Shown here one piece after another: positions 24,095 to 33,666 of a DNA stretch of 64,000 nt. The notes under the pieces were generated by a model that was given only the letters and a program-made list of their open reading frames with translations, made no database searches and was not told the origin of the DNA. A program made the position numbers and the translations under genes. Each line of letters opens with the position of its first letter. The first letter of the stretch is position 1. Origin of the DNA: Arthrobacter sp. H16F315 (GTDB lineage Bacteria; Actinomycetota; Actinomycetes; Actinomycetales; Micrococcaceae). The stretch covers positions 186,001-250,000 of the forward strand of contig NZ_JAMXSS010000002.1 in assembly GCF_024124825.1 (NCBI RefSeq). Reading direction: 5' to 3'.

Positions 24095-26436
24095 CGGACA
24101 GCAATTCGACGCCGGCGGTCCGTGGACCCCCGAAGGTCCCGGTTCAGCCGGCGGTCGCCATGGTAGAGAATGGACTCCCAGTCGACTTCCTCGGCTGACT
24201 TCTCAACCACAAGACTTTCCCCCGTTTTCTTCGGCCGCGGACTGACATACAGCCAGTTGACCATACCGAGGAATACGTCCACCACGGAGTTGAACACTCC
24301 GATGTAGGCCCGGATTGCGCCGGCGGCCAAGACGGCGTTCAGCGAGGCGAAAGCCACGTTGCCCCAGTTTCCCAGTTGGGCATCACGCCAGACGGTCAGC
24401 AGCGAGAAGGCGACGATGGCGTAGGGCGTCAGTACATAGATGGCCGGAGCTGCCGTGCGGTCCTTGACCTTGGGCGTACGGGCGAACGGAATCTTGTCCC
24501 CGGTAACTGCCTGCTGCAGCGATTTGAGCACACCGGCGAGGTTCACCGGAAGCAGCACCAGGTTGAAGCCGTAGATCCGAAGGATGTCACTGAAGCGGTG
24601 CCCGCAGTCCCGCAGATCGCTGCCCATCGCCAGGAAGTAGGGCAGGGCCGCAAGGAAGACGATGGGGCTCAGCAGCCGGCTGTCGTAAGGATAGGCCAGC
24701 AGGAAAAGCAACCCGAAGCTCGCCCAGGCGATCGACGCCATGTAATTCACCCGCAGGAGCACTTCCCGGAACAGGATTTTGCGGCGGTCCGAGCGGCTCT
24801 GGAGGAGCTGGGCCCAGAGCTTGGGAAGGATCAGGAGCCCGCCGTTGGCCCAGCGGCGGCGCTGGACCACCAAGGAACCAAAGTCAGGTGGCGTGGCGCT
24901 GTAGCTGAGGCGCTCCGGGTAGTTCACCAGGGTCCAGCCGTGCTGGCCCAGGTCGATGCTGGACTCGGTGTCTTCGATGACCGTGCGGTCCTGGATATAG
25001 GTTCTGACTTCGAAGGCACCGTTGGTTTCCACCTCAACAATGTCCTCCAGGGCACGCTTGCGAATTACCGCGTTGGCACCCACCCAGAAGGTGGCACCGT
25101 AGTACGTCATTCCCTGGTGGAGGATGTGTTGCAGGTCTGTGGTGGCCCCCGCGACGCGTTCGATCCGGGTCGGTGCGCCGCGAAAGGAAGAGTACGGGGT
25201 CTGGGTCACGGCGACACGCTCGTTACCGGCTGATTCGAGGAAGTAAACCAGGCGCAGGCAGTAGTCACGCAGCAGCAGCGAGTCGGCGTCGAGCGTCAGG
25301 AGGTACGTCGTGTTCGGGAAATCCAGGATCCGGTCTGTTCCGTCAGGTTCGGCGCCGTCCTGGATCTTGCGCAGGACCACACCGTCGGCGGTGTCTTCCT
25401 CCCGCCAGGCCTGCCCCATTAGCGAGATATAGGCGTTCAGGTTCATGGCCTTGTTCGCCTCGTGTGAGAGGCTCGCGTACTTCTTGCGTTCGAACGTTTC
25501 GGTGGAAACGTTGAAGATCCACGTCAGGCGCAGGTACAGCTCTTCACGACGCGACCAGGTCGGCGCCGACTGCTGCGCCATGGCCGCGTTGAGGCCCAAC
25601 AGCACGAGCCGCAACTCACGGGCCAGCCCCATCAGGACAAGGTCGACGAAGAACTCATCAACGTGATCCTCGACCTGCTCGTTCGCTGCCATTGTTTCCA
25701 GCCAGTCAGCGGCAGCCTCGTACTCAGCAATGAGCAAAGCCAGCTCAGCGGCCTCGTCGGCACGATCCGTCGCGGCCCGGCGTCGGACGTCCGCCAGGGC
25801 GGCGTTGAACCGTTCCGCCGGGACGCTCATGGCTGCGGAAATTTCTGCGCTGAGGGCACGGGTCTTGTCGAGCTTGGCCAGGTCTGCCGGGTCCTTGGGG
25901 TTGGGCGGATCGTCGACCAGAAGGACAACCTTAAGGGCCGGGAATTCCTGTAACGCGGCGGACCACAGCGTCGCGCGCACCACCTGGGGTTCCTCGGCGT
26001 ACGAGGGTACCAGAACCGTAATGCCGTCGGAGTAGTCCGAAAAATGGCGGTCCAGTTCTCCGCGCGGCACTCGGGTGTGGTCCCTGAATCGATAGAGGGC
26101 ACCCTGACGGGCCATCAGATACATTAGCGCCGAAAATGTCAGGAATGTTACGACCACCAGATACGAGACGGTCTCAATTTGAAACCTGAACCCGGCATTC
26201 GGGTTGTCGGCCAGCTCCCGCAGGATGGTTGAAATGACGTAGGTGACCCAGGCAAGCACTGTGGTGAGAATGCCCAAACGCCCGAGGATTATCTTCCGGC
26301 GCGATGGCCGCGGGTGAACAATCGAAAGCGGCTCGGAACGCTTTTCGGCACCCCATTGGCGGCGACGCACGGCACCTTTTTGCTCGCCGACGACGTTTTC
26401 CTCGTCAAGGCGCGGCAACACTAGTTGATCAGACAT
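24091..26436 (-). CDS. membrane GT2 polysaccharide synthase (cellulose-synthase-like)
   Basis: A 781-residue processive family-2 glycosyltransferase. Two membrane segments (about 50-115) precede a large cytoplasmic domain with the expected catalytic series: VLLVDD, the DxD motif TLDADS, the VIEDTES general-base motif and QRRRWANGG (QxxRW). Four to five membrane segments follow, then a charged tail. An insertion of about 150 residues lies between the first Asp and DxD, longer than in BcsA. No PilZ domain is visible, so c-di-GMP would have to act through another protein. It is first gene of the operon with the 149-residue protein and the GGDEF-EAL enzyme, divergent from a secreted GH18 protein. 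The product is an exopolysaccharide of unknown composition. Confidence 0.88.
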   Translation of the reverse strand: MSDQLVLPRLDEENVVGEQKGAVRRRQWGAEKRSEPLSIVHPRPSRRKIILGRLGILTTVLAWVTYVISTILRELADNPNAGFRFQIETVSYLVVVTFLTFSALMYLMARQGALYRFRDHTRVPRGELDRHFSDYSDGITVLVPSYAEEPQVVRATLWSAALQEFPALKVVLLVDDPPNPKDPADLAKLDKTRALSAEISAAMSVPAERFNAALADVRRRAATDRADEAAELALLIAEYEAAADWLETMAANEQVEDHVDEFFVDLVLMGLARELRLVLLGLNAAMAQQSAPTWSRREELYLRLTWIFNVSTETFERKKYASLSHEANKAMNLNAYISLMGQAWREEDTADGVVLRKIQDGAEPDGTDRILDFPNTTYLLTLDADSLLLRDYCLRLVYFLESAGNERVAVTQTPYSSFRGAPTRIERVAGATTDLQHILHQGMTYYGATFWVGANAVIRKRALEDIVEVETNGAFEVRTYIQDRTVIEDTESSIDLGQHGWTLVNYPERLSYSATPPDFGSLVVQRRRWANGGLLILPKLWAQLLQSRSDRRKILFREVLLRVNYMASIAWASFGLLFLLAYPYDSRLLSPIVFLAALPYFLAMGSDLRDCGHRFSDILRIYGFNLVLLPVNLAGVLKSLQQAVTGDKIPFARTPKVKDRTAAPAIYVLTPYAIVAFSLLTVWRDAQLGNWGNVAFASLNAVLAAGAIRAYIGVFNSVVDVFLGMVNWLYVSPRPKKTGESLVVEKSAEEVDWESILYHGDRRLNRDLRGSTDRRRRIAVR

Positions 26437-26637
26437 TGGTCCCCATAGACTGAAAATCGGCGATTCGGCGTTCGCTTACGTCGAATAGCTCCCGGTGCAC
26501 CGGAATGTTCCAGTGAGTGCCCTTATGATAATGCAAGGACAGACTGTCACCAGACATCAGACACCCCGGAATATCACGAATTGATCCCGACGGCCGGCGT
26601 GTGCCCGGCAGCTCAAAATAAAGAATTGGGGGACCCT

Positions 26638-28224
26638 GTGTCCGCAAGATTTCCAGGCCGGAAATTATCGATCGTTCGGCTCGGCGTTCTCACCGGAGCC
26701 GTGGTGGCACTCACCGCCGGAGGAGTGACCGCGTGGGGCAACTTCAAGGACGTGACGGCGGCCCAGGCGATTCCGTCCATATTCTCCGGATACGTGGACG
26801 TCACCGCGACTCCCCGCTACGCCTTTGAGGCTCCGGTATCCAAGGAAGCCGAGAAAGTCCTGCTGTCCTTTATTGTGGCGGACCCCGGTGACGCCTGCAC
26901 CCCGAGCTGGGGCGCCGCGTACTCCCTCGATGAGGCAGGCTCTGCCCTGGACCTGGACCGCAGGGTAGCGCGGCTGCAGCAACTGGGCGGAACCGTCGCT
27001 GTCTCCTTCGGCGGCCAGATCAACAACGAGCTGGCCACCGGGTGCACCGACGTGGCCAAACTCGAAGACGCGTACCGGAGTGTTGTGGACCGCTACAACG
27101 TCAGCAGGATCGATCTGGACATTGAAGGCGGGGCGCTCAGCGACACCGCGTCCCTGGACCGGCGTGCCTCGGCCATAGCAGCGCTCCAGAAGGACCGCCG
27201 CAGCAGCGGCAAGGACCTGGACGTCTGGCTGACCTTGCCCGCAGACCCGAACGGTTTGACGGCGGCCGGCAGCGACGCCGTCCGCCGGACGATTGCCGGC
27301 GGCGGCGACCTGGCCGGCGTCAACATCATGACCATGGATTATGGCGGAAGCAGGCTCACGGACCGCTCGATGTTTGACAATGCCGTCTCGGCCGCCGAGG
27401 CCACCCACCGTCAGCTCGCCGGCCTGTACCGCGACGCCGGAATGGAGCTGGGCAGCGAAACCGTGTGGCGCAAGATCGGACTCACCCCGATGATTGGCCA
27501 GAACGACGTCGCCGGCGAAATCTTCACGCTCAAGGACGCCGAGGAACTCAGTGCCTACGCGAGCACCAAGGGTGTCGGCCGGCTGTCAATGTGGTCCCTG
27601 AACCGCGACCGGACCTGCAGCCCCAACTACCCCGACGTCAAGCAGGTCTCCGATGGCTGCAGCGGCGTGGACCAGGGCTCCGCCAGTTACGCCACGATTC
27701 TTGGCTCCGGGGTGACAGGTACGGCCAGTCCCTCCGCTGTTCCGGAAACCTCCGCGCAATCCACCCGTGCCCCAGCCGCCACCGATAATCCGTCCACCAG
27801 CCCGTATCCGATCTGGAACGAAACCACCGCCTACACCACCGGCGAGCGGATCGTCTGGCACGCCAATGTTTACGAGGCCAAGTGGTGGACCCGCGCGGAG
27901 ACCCCGGACGATCCGGTACTCCGGGGTGCCGCAACACCGTGGCGCATCATCGGCCCGGTCCTGCCCGGCGATCGGCCGACCCCGCAGCTCACCGCGCCGG
28001 CCGGGACGGCCCCGCAGTGGGAACCCGCCAAGATCTACCGAAAGGGTGACCGGGTGTTCTTCGAGGGCCGGGTCTTCGAAGCAAAGTGGTGGACCCAGAC
28101 GAACAGCCCCGAGGCCGCCCTCCAGGGTGGGCCGGAATCACCGTGGACCAAACTCAGCGATGAGGAGCTGTTGAAGCTCATCGCTGCCGCGACGCCCTCC
28201 CCGACAGCGTCCGTTTCCCCCTGA
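26638..28224 (+). CDS. secreted GH18 chitinase-like protein with two CBM5/12 modules
   Basis: A 528-residue exported glycosidase: hydrophobic signal/anchor (VRLGVLTGAVVALTAGGVTAWG, about residues 13-34), a GH18 TIM barrel (about 45-345) with the catalytic DxDxE as IDLDIE, a Ser/Thr/Pro linker, and two carbohydrate-binding repeats (about 385-440 and 455-510), each with a YEAKWW or FEAKWW core. GH18 enzymes cut chitin or other beta-1,4-GlcNAc chains. The GTG start at 26638 has GGGGGA upstream. It is divergent from the GT2 synthase, suggesting it edits or releases the polymer made there, or degrades external chitin. Confidence 0.9.
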   Translation: MSARFPGRKLSIVRLGVLTGAVVALTAGGVTAWGNFKDVTAAQAIPSIFSGYVDVTATPRYAFEAPVSKEAEKVLLSFIVADPGDACTPSWGAAYSLDEAGSALDLDRRVARLQQLGGTVAVSFGGQINNELATGCTDVAKLEDAYRSVVDRYNVSRIDLDIEGGALSDTASLDRRASAIAALQKDRRSSGKDLDVWLTLPADPNGLTAAGSDAVRRTIAGGGDLAGVNIMTMDYGGSRLTDRSMFDNAVSAAEATHRQLAGLYRDAGMELGSETVWRKIGLTPMIGQNDVAGEIFTLKDAEELSAYASTKGVGRLSMWSLNRDRTCSPNYPDVKQVSDGCSGVDQGSASYATILGSGVTGTASPSAVPETSAQSTRAPAATDNPSTSPYPIWNETTAYTTGERIVWHANVYEAKWWTRAETPDDPVLRGAATPWRIIGPVLPGDRPTPQLTAPAGTAPQWEPAKIYRKGDRVFFEGRVFEAKWWTQTNSPEAALQGGPESPWTKLSDEELLKLIAAATPSPTASVSP

Positions 28225-28953
28225 CCGGGCCCATCCGCTGGGCGACCACCAGGCCTGCGGTGGCCATCCCCACGGTGATCGGATAGCCCATCAGCCGCTC
28301 CAGGGTCCCGGGCTCGGGCACCTCCATCCCGGTCACACCACCGGCGATGAGCGCTCCCAGGGATGCCAGCCCGCAGGCAAAAATGATCCAAGCCAGCGGG
28401 GTTTGCCCACGCCACAGCCAGCCCAGCACCAGCAACGCCAGGCCGCCGGCGGCGAAATACACCACAGCGCCCGCCACATGCCACGCGGAGCCGGCGTCCT
28501 CGGGCACAAGGCCAACAATTACGGTCCCGGCTCCCCGGCCAGCATCAAAACGCGAACCGCCGTCGCGGCCGCCCATGGGCTCCAGAGGCCGGTACGCGGG
28601 CCCATCGGCGCCCCGGGCCGCGCAGCCGTGCACAGCAGTGCCCCGGTGAGCAGCAGCGCGCCGACCATCATGCCAACTCCCTGGACCACAAAGGAGGCGT
28701 TCATCAGCCCGTGGGCCGGCGAGCAGACGTCCCTGCCGTTGAAGATCCCGCAGTCCAAGGCCCCCAGATCGCTGATGTATCCGGTCCGGCGGCTGTACGG
28801 CTGCGGGCCCGTCCAGGCACCGATGACGGCGGCCTCTGCCACAAAGTACTGCAGCACGCTAAGCAGTGCCAGGGCGCCCGCGTAGAACCGGGTGGACGGC
28901 AGGTTCGGAATGGTGACAACGTCTATGGACGGCGAATTAGCGGCTGCGGTCAT
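28178..28953 (-). CDS. DUF998-like membrane protein, frame broken
   Basis: About 258 residues with six or so membrane segments, resembling DUF998 integral membrane proteins (N-terminal YAGALALLSVLQYFVAEA, middle NGRDVCSPAHGLMNASFVVQG, later GLVPEDAGSAWHVAGAVVYF). The first and second halves lie in different frames; the switch is at the C4 run 28533-28536, where one base is missing. Restoring it gives VRVLMLAGGAGTVIVGLVPE. Its 3' end overlaps the 3' end of the convergent GH18 gene by 47 bases. Function unknown. Confidence 0.75.
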
Positions 28954-29038
28954 GCCAAGAGCGTAGTACGGCGCCGCACCTTGTATGCTTATATCCGTGT
29001 CCGAACGGACCGGCCCCGGCCGGCCGGCACGGATGCCC

Positions 29039-29111
29039 GCCCTCGTAGCTCAGTGGATAGAGCACGGCTCTCCTAAAGCCGGTGTCGTTGGTTCGATTCC
29101 AATCGAGGGCA
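29039..29111 (+). tRNA. tRNA-Arg (anticodon CCT)
   Basis: A 73-base cloverleaf: acceptor GCCCTCG/CGAGGGC, D-stem GCTC/GAGC, anticodon stem CGGCT/AGCCG with loop CTCCTAA (anticodon CCT at 29072-29074), T-arm GTTGG-TTCGATT-CCAAT, discriminator A. CCA is not encoded. It reads the rare AGG arginine codon. The DUF6314 gene begins two bases after its 3' end. Confidence 0.97.
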
Positions 29112-29112
29112 C

Positions 29113-29598
29113 TTGAACCCCCCATCCCTGCGCCAGGCGCCCTGCTTTGATCTCCGGGCCTATCTCCTGGGCACCTGGACCGTAGAGCGATCCCTGCTGG
29201 ACAGGTCCAACGGCACCCGCGGTACGTTCACCGGCGTCGTCAGCTTCACGGGGAGCGGCGACGACGGCGGCCTCCGGTTCCGCGAAGAGGGGACCGCCCT
29301 ATGGGCCTCCGCCGGCCGCGGACCCTTCAGCGGTAAGGCCAGCCGGGAGTACCTGCTGCGGCCCACGGGCGCCCCGGACACTATGGACATGTTTTTCCCG
29401 GACGGCCGTCCGTTCCACCGGATGGGCTTCGGCCCCCAGACCAGCCAGGACCAGCACTGGTGCGACCCGGACCGGTACCGCGTGAGCTACAGCAAAGGCG
29501 GCCCGGACGATTTCTCATACCAATGGGATGTCACCGGGCCAGCCAAGGACCAACGGCTCGTCTCGGTTCTGCGCCGCATCCCGGGCTCCGCATCATGA
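29113..29598 (+). CDS. DUF6314 family protein
   Basis: A 161-residue soluble protein with a LLGTWTVERSLLDRSNGTRG N-terminal motif and a beta-rich body (FTGVVSFTGSG, YRVSYSKGGPDDFSYQW), matching the lipocalin-like DUF6314 proteins common in actinobacteria. Function unknown. The only plausible start is the TTG at 29113, one base after the tRNA. The best ribosome site, GAGGG, is formed by the tRNA acceptor stem, so message maturation by RNase P and the tRNA 3' nuclease could affect its translation. Its stop overlaps the start of the Nudix gene. Confidence 0.75.
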   Translation: MNPPSLRQAPCFDLRAYLLGTWTVERSLLDRSNGTRGTFTGVVSFTGSGDDGGLRFREEGTALWASAGRGPFSGKASREYLLRPTGAPDTMDMFFPDGRPFHRMGFGPQTSQDQHWCDPDRYRVSYSKGGPDDFSYQWDVTGPAKDQRLVSVLRRIPGSAS

Positions 29599-29999
29599 AT
29601 CCGCTCATTGTTGTCTCCGCAGTCTGTGTCTTCGACGAGGCAGGACGCCTGCTCACCGTCCGCAAACGGGGCACGGACAAGTTCATGCATCCCGGCGGCA
29701 AACCCGAACCCGGGGAGACGCCCGCCCAGACCGCGGCCCGGGAACTGGCCGAAGAGGTGGGGATCGTCCTGGCCGCCGAGGATCTGGTCTTGCTGGGAAT
29801 CTGGTTCGCGGACGCCGCGAACGAGGCCGCGACGCAGATCCGCGCCACGGTATATACGGCTCCGGGGACCTGGAGCGCCCAGCCATCCGCGGAAATCGCC
29901 GAGATCCGCTGGCTGGACCTCGGGGCAGAGCTACCGGGCGATCTCGCCCCGCTGCTCACCGACCACGTGCTGCCCGCCCTCGGGGTCCAGCCGGACTAG
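29595..29999 (+). CDS. Nudix hydrolase
   Basis: A 134-residue Nudix protein with a complete Nudix box (GGKPEPGE... ending RELAEEVGI, the GX5EX7REUXEEXGU pattern) after a short N-terminal strand VVSAVCVFDEAGRLLTVRKR. It hydrolyses a nucleoside diphosphate linked to another group; the substrate is not predictable. ATGA overlap with the DUF6314 gene makes a two-gene unit. Its TAG stop lies within a CTAG palindrome shared with the stop of the convergent ABC exporter gene. Confidence 0.92.
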   Translation: MNPLIVVSAVCVFDEAGRLLTVRKRGTDKFMHPGGKPEPGETPAQTAARELAEEVGIVLAAEDLVLLGIWFADAANEAATQIRATVYTAPGTWSAQPSAEIAEIRWLDLGAELPGDLAPLLTDHVLPALGVQPD

Positions 30000-31909
30000 A
30001 CGCCGGGAACGGCCTCTTCCGCCACGGCGCTGGCCTCGGCGAACTGCGTCCGGTACAGCTCGGCGTAACGGCCATCGGCAGCCAGCAGCTTGGTGTGTGT
30101 GCCCCGTTCCACAATCCTGCCGTCCTCGACCACCAGGATGGCGTCGGCCGCCCGGATGGTCGACAGCCGGTGCGCGATCACAACGGCTGTTCTGCCCTCG
30201 AGCGCGGCACCCAGTGCCTCCTGGACCGCGGCCTCGTTTGTGGAGTCCAGGGCCGCGGTGGCTTCGTCCAGGATTACGACGCGCGGCTGGGCAATAAGCA
30301 GCCGGGCGATCGTTAGCCGCTGGCGTTCGCCGCCCGAGAGCCGGTAGCCGCGTTCGCCCACCACGGTATCCAGGCCGTCCGGAAGCGAACGGATCATGTC
30401 TTCGAGCCGGGCCTGCCGCAGCACGTCCCACATCAGCTCGTCGCTGGCTTCCGGGCGGGCCAGCCGCAGGTTGGACGCAATACTCTCGTGAAACAGGTGC
30501 CCGTCCTGGGTCACCATTCCGAGAGTCTGCCGCATGGAATCAAAGGTGAGGTCGCGGACGTCCACACCGGTGCCCGGGACTGAGCCGCCAAAGCGCACGG
30601 CGCCGGAATCGACGTCGTACAGGCGCGACATTAGCTGCGCAATCGTGGACTTGCCGGCGCCCGAGGACCCAACAAGGGCAACGGTGTGCCCCGGCTCCAC
30701 CCGGAAGCTGATCCCGTGCAGCACTTCTTCGCCGCCGCGGGTGTCCAGTGTGGAGACATCCTCCAGAGATGCCAGGGAGACCTTGTCCGCGGCGGGATAA
30801 GAGAAGCGGACGTCATCGAACTCCACGGCGAGCGGACCGGCCGGGGACGAGACCGCATCGGGTTTCTGCTGGATGAGCGGTTTGAGGTCCAGGATCTCAA
30901 AGACGCGCTCGAAGCTGACCAGGGCGCTCATGATCTCGACCCGGGCGTTGGAGAGTGCGGTGAGCGGAGCGTAAAGGCGGGTGAGCAGCAGGGCGAGCAC
31001 CACAACGTCGCCCGCGGCCAGCTGCCCCTGCAGCGCCAGGAAGCCGCCGAGGCCGTAGACCAGTGCCAGGGCCAGGGCAGAGACGAGCGTCAAGGCAGTC
31101 ACGAACGTAAACTGCAGCATGGCAGTGCGTACGCCGATGTCCCGGACCCGTCCCGCGCGGGACGCGAACTCGCGGGATTCCTCGTCGGGGCGGCCAAAAA
31201 GCTTCACCAGGGTAGCGCCCGGGGCGGAGAAGCGCTCCGTCATCTGGGTGCCCATCGAGGCGTTGTGCTCCGCCGCTTCTCGGCGCAGGTCGGCCAGCTT
31301 GGAGCCCATCCGGCGGGCCGGAATCAGGAAGATGGGCAGCAGGATCATGGCGAGCACTGTCACCAGCCAGGACTTCCCCAGCATCACCACCAGAGTCAAG
31401 ACCAGGGCTACGGCGTTGCTGACCACGCCGGACAGGGTACCGGCGAAGGCCGACTGGGCACCGATCACGTCGTTGTTCAGCCGGCTCACCAACGCCCCGG
31501 TACGGGTGCGTGTGAAGAAGGCGATCGGCATCTTCTGGACGTGGTCGAAGACCTTGGTGCGAAGGTCCACAATCACGCCTTCGCCGATGGTGGAGGACAG
31601 CCAGCGCGTGACCAGGCCCAATCCGGCCTCGGCAACCGCCACGATGGCGATCAGCACAGCCAGCCACACAACAGCCCCGGTAGCCGCGCCGGCGATGATC
31701 GCGTCAACCACCTGGCCTGCGAGGACCGGGGTGGCGACGGCCAACACGGCCATCACGACCGAGAGCAGCACAAAGGCAATCAGCCTGCGTTTGTGCGGTC
31801 GGGCGAAGCTGAACACACGCTTGAGCGTCTCCTTCGAAAACGGCTTGGAGCCGCTTGAGGCGCGTGTGATGTTGTAAAGGGAGCTCCAGGCTACCCGGTC
31901 CATGCTCAT
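29996..31909 (-). CDS. ABC transporter, ATP-binding/permease half-exporter
   Basis: A 637-residue MsbA/LmrA-type exporter subunit: six-helix membrane domain (about 35-350, including RTRTGALVSRLNNDV in a coupling region) followed by a nucleotide-binding domain with Walker A GSSGAGKST, signature RLSGGERQR, Walker B VVILDEATAALD and switch His (IAHRLST). It works as a homo- or heterodimer exporting lipids, drugs or peptides. It overlaps the ABC-F gene by four bases (ATGA). Co-expression of an exporter and an ABC-F ribosome-protection-type protein suggests antibiotic tolerance. Confidence 0.92.
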   Translation of the reverse strand: MSMDRVAWSSLYNITRASSGSKPFSKETLKRVFSFARPHKRRLIAFVLLSVVMAVLAVATPVLAGQVVDAIIAGAATGAVVWLAVLIAIVAVAEAGLGLVTRWLSSTIGEGVIVDLRTKVFDHVQKMPIAFFTRTRTGALVSRLNNDVIGAQSAFAGTLSGVVSNAVALVLTLVVMLGKSWLVTVLAMILLPIFLIPARRMGSKLADLRREAAEHNASMGTQMTERFSAPGATLVKLFGRPDEESREFASRAGRVRDIGVRTAMLQFTFVTALTLVSALALALVYGLGGFLALQGQLAAGDVVVLALLLTRLYAPLTALSNARVEIMSALVSFERVFEILDLKPLIQQKPDAVSSPAGPLAVEFDDVRFSYPAADKVSLASLEDVSTLDTRGGEEVLHGISFRVEPGHTVALVGSSGAGKSTIAQLMSRLYDVDSGAVRFGGSVPGTGVDVRDLTFDSMRQTLGMVTQDGHLFHESIASNLRLARPEASDELMWDVLRQARLEDMIRSLPDGLDTVVGERGYRLSGGERQRLTIARLLIAQPRVVILDEATAALDSTNEAAVQEALGAALEGRTAVVIAHRLSTIRAADAILVVEDGRIVERGTHTKLLAADGRYAELYRTQFAEASAVAEEAVPGV

Positions 31910-33576
31910 GTGTTTTTGCCTTTCGGGGCGGTGTGGCCCAGCAGCGTCGTGACGACGCCGTTCTGCACGTTCCAGCGCGCGTCAAGGCGCACGTTTTCCA
32001 GCAGTCTGCGGTCGTGCGTGACCAGCAGCAGTGTGCCCGGATAGCTTTCCAGGGCTTCTTCGAGCTGTTCAATCGCGGGCAGGTCCAGGTGGTTGGTCGG
32101 CTCGTCGAGCACCAGCAGGTTCACGCCCCGCGCCTGCAGCAGGGCCAGCGCGGCCCGGGTTCGCTCCCCCGGCGACAACGAGTCCACCGGACGCGCGGTG
32201 TGGTCGGCCTTGAGGCCGAACTTGGCCAGCAGGGTCCGGACTTCGGCCGGGGTCTGGTCAGTCAGTACCTCTTCGACGGCGGCTCCGAGCAGCAGCCCGC
32301 CGGCCAGCAGTGCGCGGGCCTGGTCAATCTCGCCGACGGCCACAGACGCGCCCATGGAGGCGTCACCGGAATCCGGCCGCTGGACGCCCAGCAGCAGTCG
32401 GAGCAGGGTGGATTTTCCAGCGCCGTTGGGGCCGGTGATGCCGATGCGCTCCCCGGCGTTGAGCTGCAGGTTCACCGGGCCGAGGGTGAAATGCCCCTGA
32501 TGCACAACGGCGTCGCGGAGGGTCGCCACAACGCCGCTGGAGCGGGGGGCCGCCCCGATGCTGAACTGCAGCTGCCATTCCTTGCGGGGCTCTTCGACTT
32601 CTTCGAGCCTGGCGATGCGGGATTCCATCTGCCGGACCTTCTGGCCCTGCTTTTCGGAGGATTCGGTGCTGGCGGCGCGCCGGATCTTGTCATTGTCCGG
32701 GTTTTTCTTCATGGCGTTCCGGACGCCCTGGGAGCTCCATTCGCGCTGGGTCCGGGCCCGGGAGACAAGATCGGCCTTGGTGTTGGCAAACTCGGTGTAC
32801 CGTTCCCGGGCGTGCCGGCGGGCGACGGCGCGTTCCTCAAGGTAGGCCTCGTAGCCGCCGTCGTAGACCGCTACGGAGTTTTGCGCAAGGTCCAGTTCGA
32901 CGATTGTGGTGACGCAGCGGGCGAGGAACTCACGGTCGTGGGAGACCAGCACCACACCGCCTCGCAGGTCCTGCACAAAGGCCTCGAGCTTGGCCAGTCC
33001 ATTGAGGTCCAAGTCGTTGGTGGGTTCGTCCAGGAGCACGATGTCGAAGCGGCTGAGCAACAGGCCCGCGAGCGCCACGCGCGCCGCCTGGCCGCCGGAC
33101 AGTCCGGTCATTTCGGCGTCCGGCCCCACCTCGAGGCCGAGGTCCGCCAAGACCGCCGGGATCCGGTCTTCCAGGTCCGCTGCACCGGAGGCCATCCAAC
33201 GGTCGAAAGCCACGGAGTAGGCGTCGTCGGAGCCGGGCGCGCCGGAGCCCAGCGCTTCGGCGGTGGACTCCATCTCGAGGGTGGCCTGGGCGCAGCCGGT
33301 GCGGCGTGCGATATAGCCGGCCACCGTTTCACCGGCGAGGCGTTCGTGTTCCTGCGGCAGCCAGCCCACGAACGCGTCTGCCGGGGCCAGGCTGACGGTC
33401 CCCTCCTGCGGCTCGTCCACGCCGGCGAGCAGCCGGAGCAGCGTGGACTTGCCCGCGCCGTTGGCGCCCACAACGCCGACGACGTCGCCCGGCGCGACGG
33501 TGAGTGAAAGTTTGGCGAACAGGGTCCGGTGGTCGTGTCCACCGGAAAGGTCCTTGGCAACAAGGGTTGCAGTCAT
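31906..33576 (-). CDS. ABC-F family ATPase
   Basis: A 556-residue soluble protein with two ABC domains and no membrane segment. Domain 1 has GANGAGKST, LSGGQAARVAL and LLDEPTNDLD; domain 2 has GPNGAGKST, LSPGERTRAAL and LDEPTNHLD. A charged linker of about 80 residues with SSEKQGQKVRQMESRIARLE joins them. ABC-F proteins act on the ribosomal E site, either easing stalls or displacing antibiotics. It is first in the operon with the ABC exporter. A strong terminator-like hairpin in its leader (33667-33708) suggests attenuation control, a pattern known for antibiotic-resistance ABC-Fs. Confidence 0.92.
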   Translation of the reverse strand: MTATLVAKDLSGGHDHRTLFAKLSLTVAPGDVVGVVGANGAGKSTLLRLLAGVDEPQEGTVSLAPADAFVGWLPQEHERLAGETVAGYIARRTGCAQATLEMESTAEALGSGAPGSDDAYSVAFDRWMASGAADLEDRIPAVLADLGLEVGPDAEMTGLSGGQAARVALAGLLLSRFDIVLLDEPTNDLDLNGLAKLEAFVQDLRGGVVLVSHDREFLARCVTTIVELDLAQNSVAVYDGGYEAYLEERAVARRHARERYTEFANTKADLVSRARTQREWSSQGVRNAMKKNPDNDKIRRAASTESSEKQGQKVRQMESRIARLEEVEEPRKEWQLQFSIGAAPRSSGVVATLRDAVVHQGHFTLGPVNLQLNAGERIGITGPNGAGKSTLLRLLLGVQRPDSGDASMGASVAVGEIDQARALLAGGLLLGAAVEEVLTDQTPAEVRTLLAKFGLKADHTARPVDSLSPGERTRAALALLQARGVNLLVLDEPTNHLDLPAIEQLEEALESYPGTLLLVTHDRRLLENVRLDARWNVQNGVVTTLLGHTAPKGKNT

Positions 33577-33666
33577 TGATCCATTCTCTCACCGCGGCCC
33601 ACGGCAGCCAGCCACCGGGCGGGGGATATCGGGTTATTTGCGCTCGCCCGCCGCCGGGCAGAAAAG

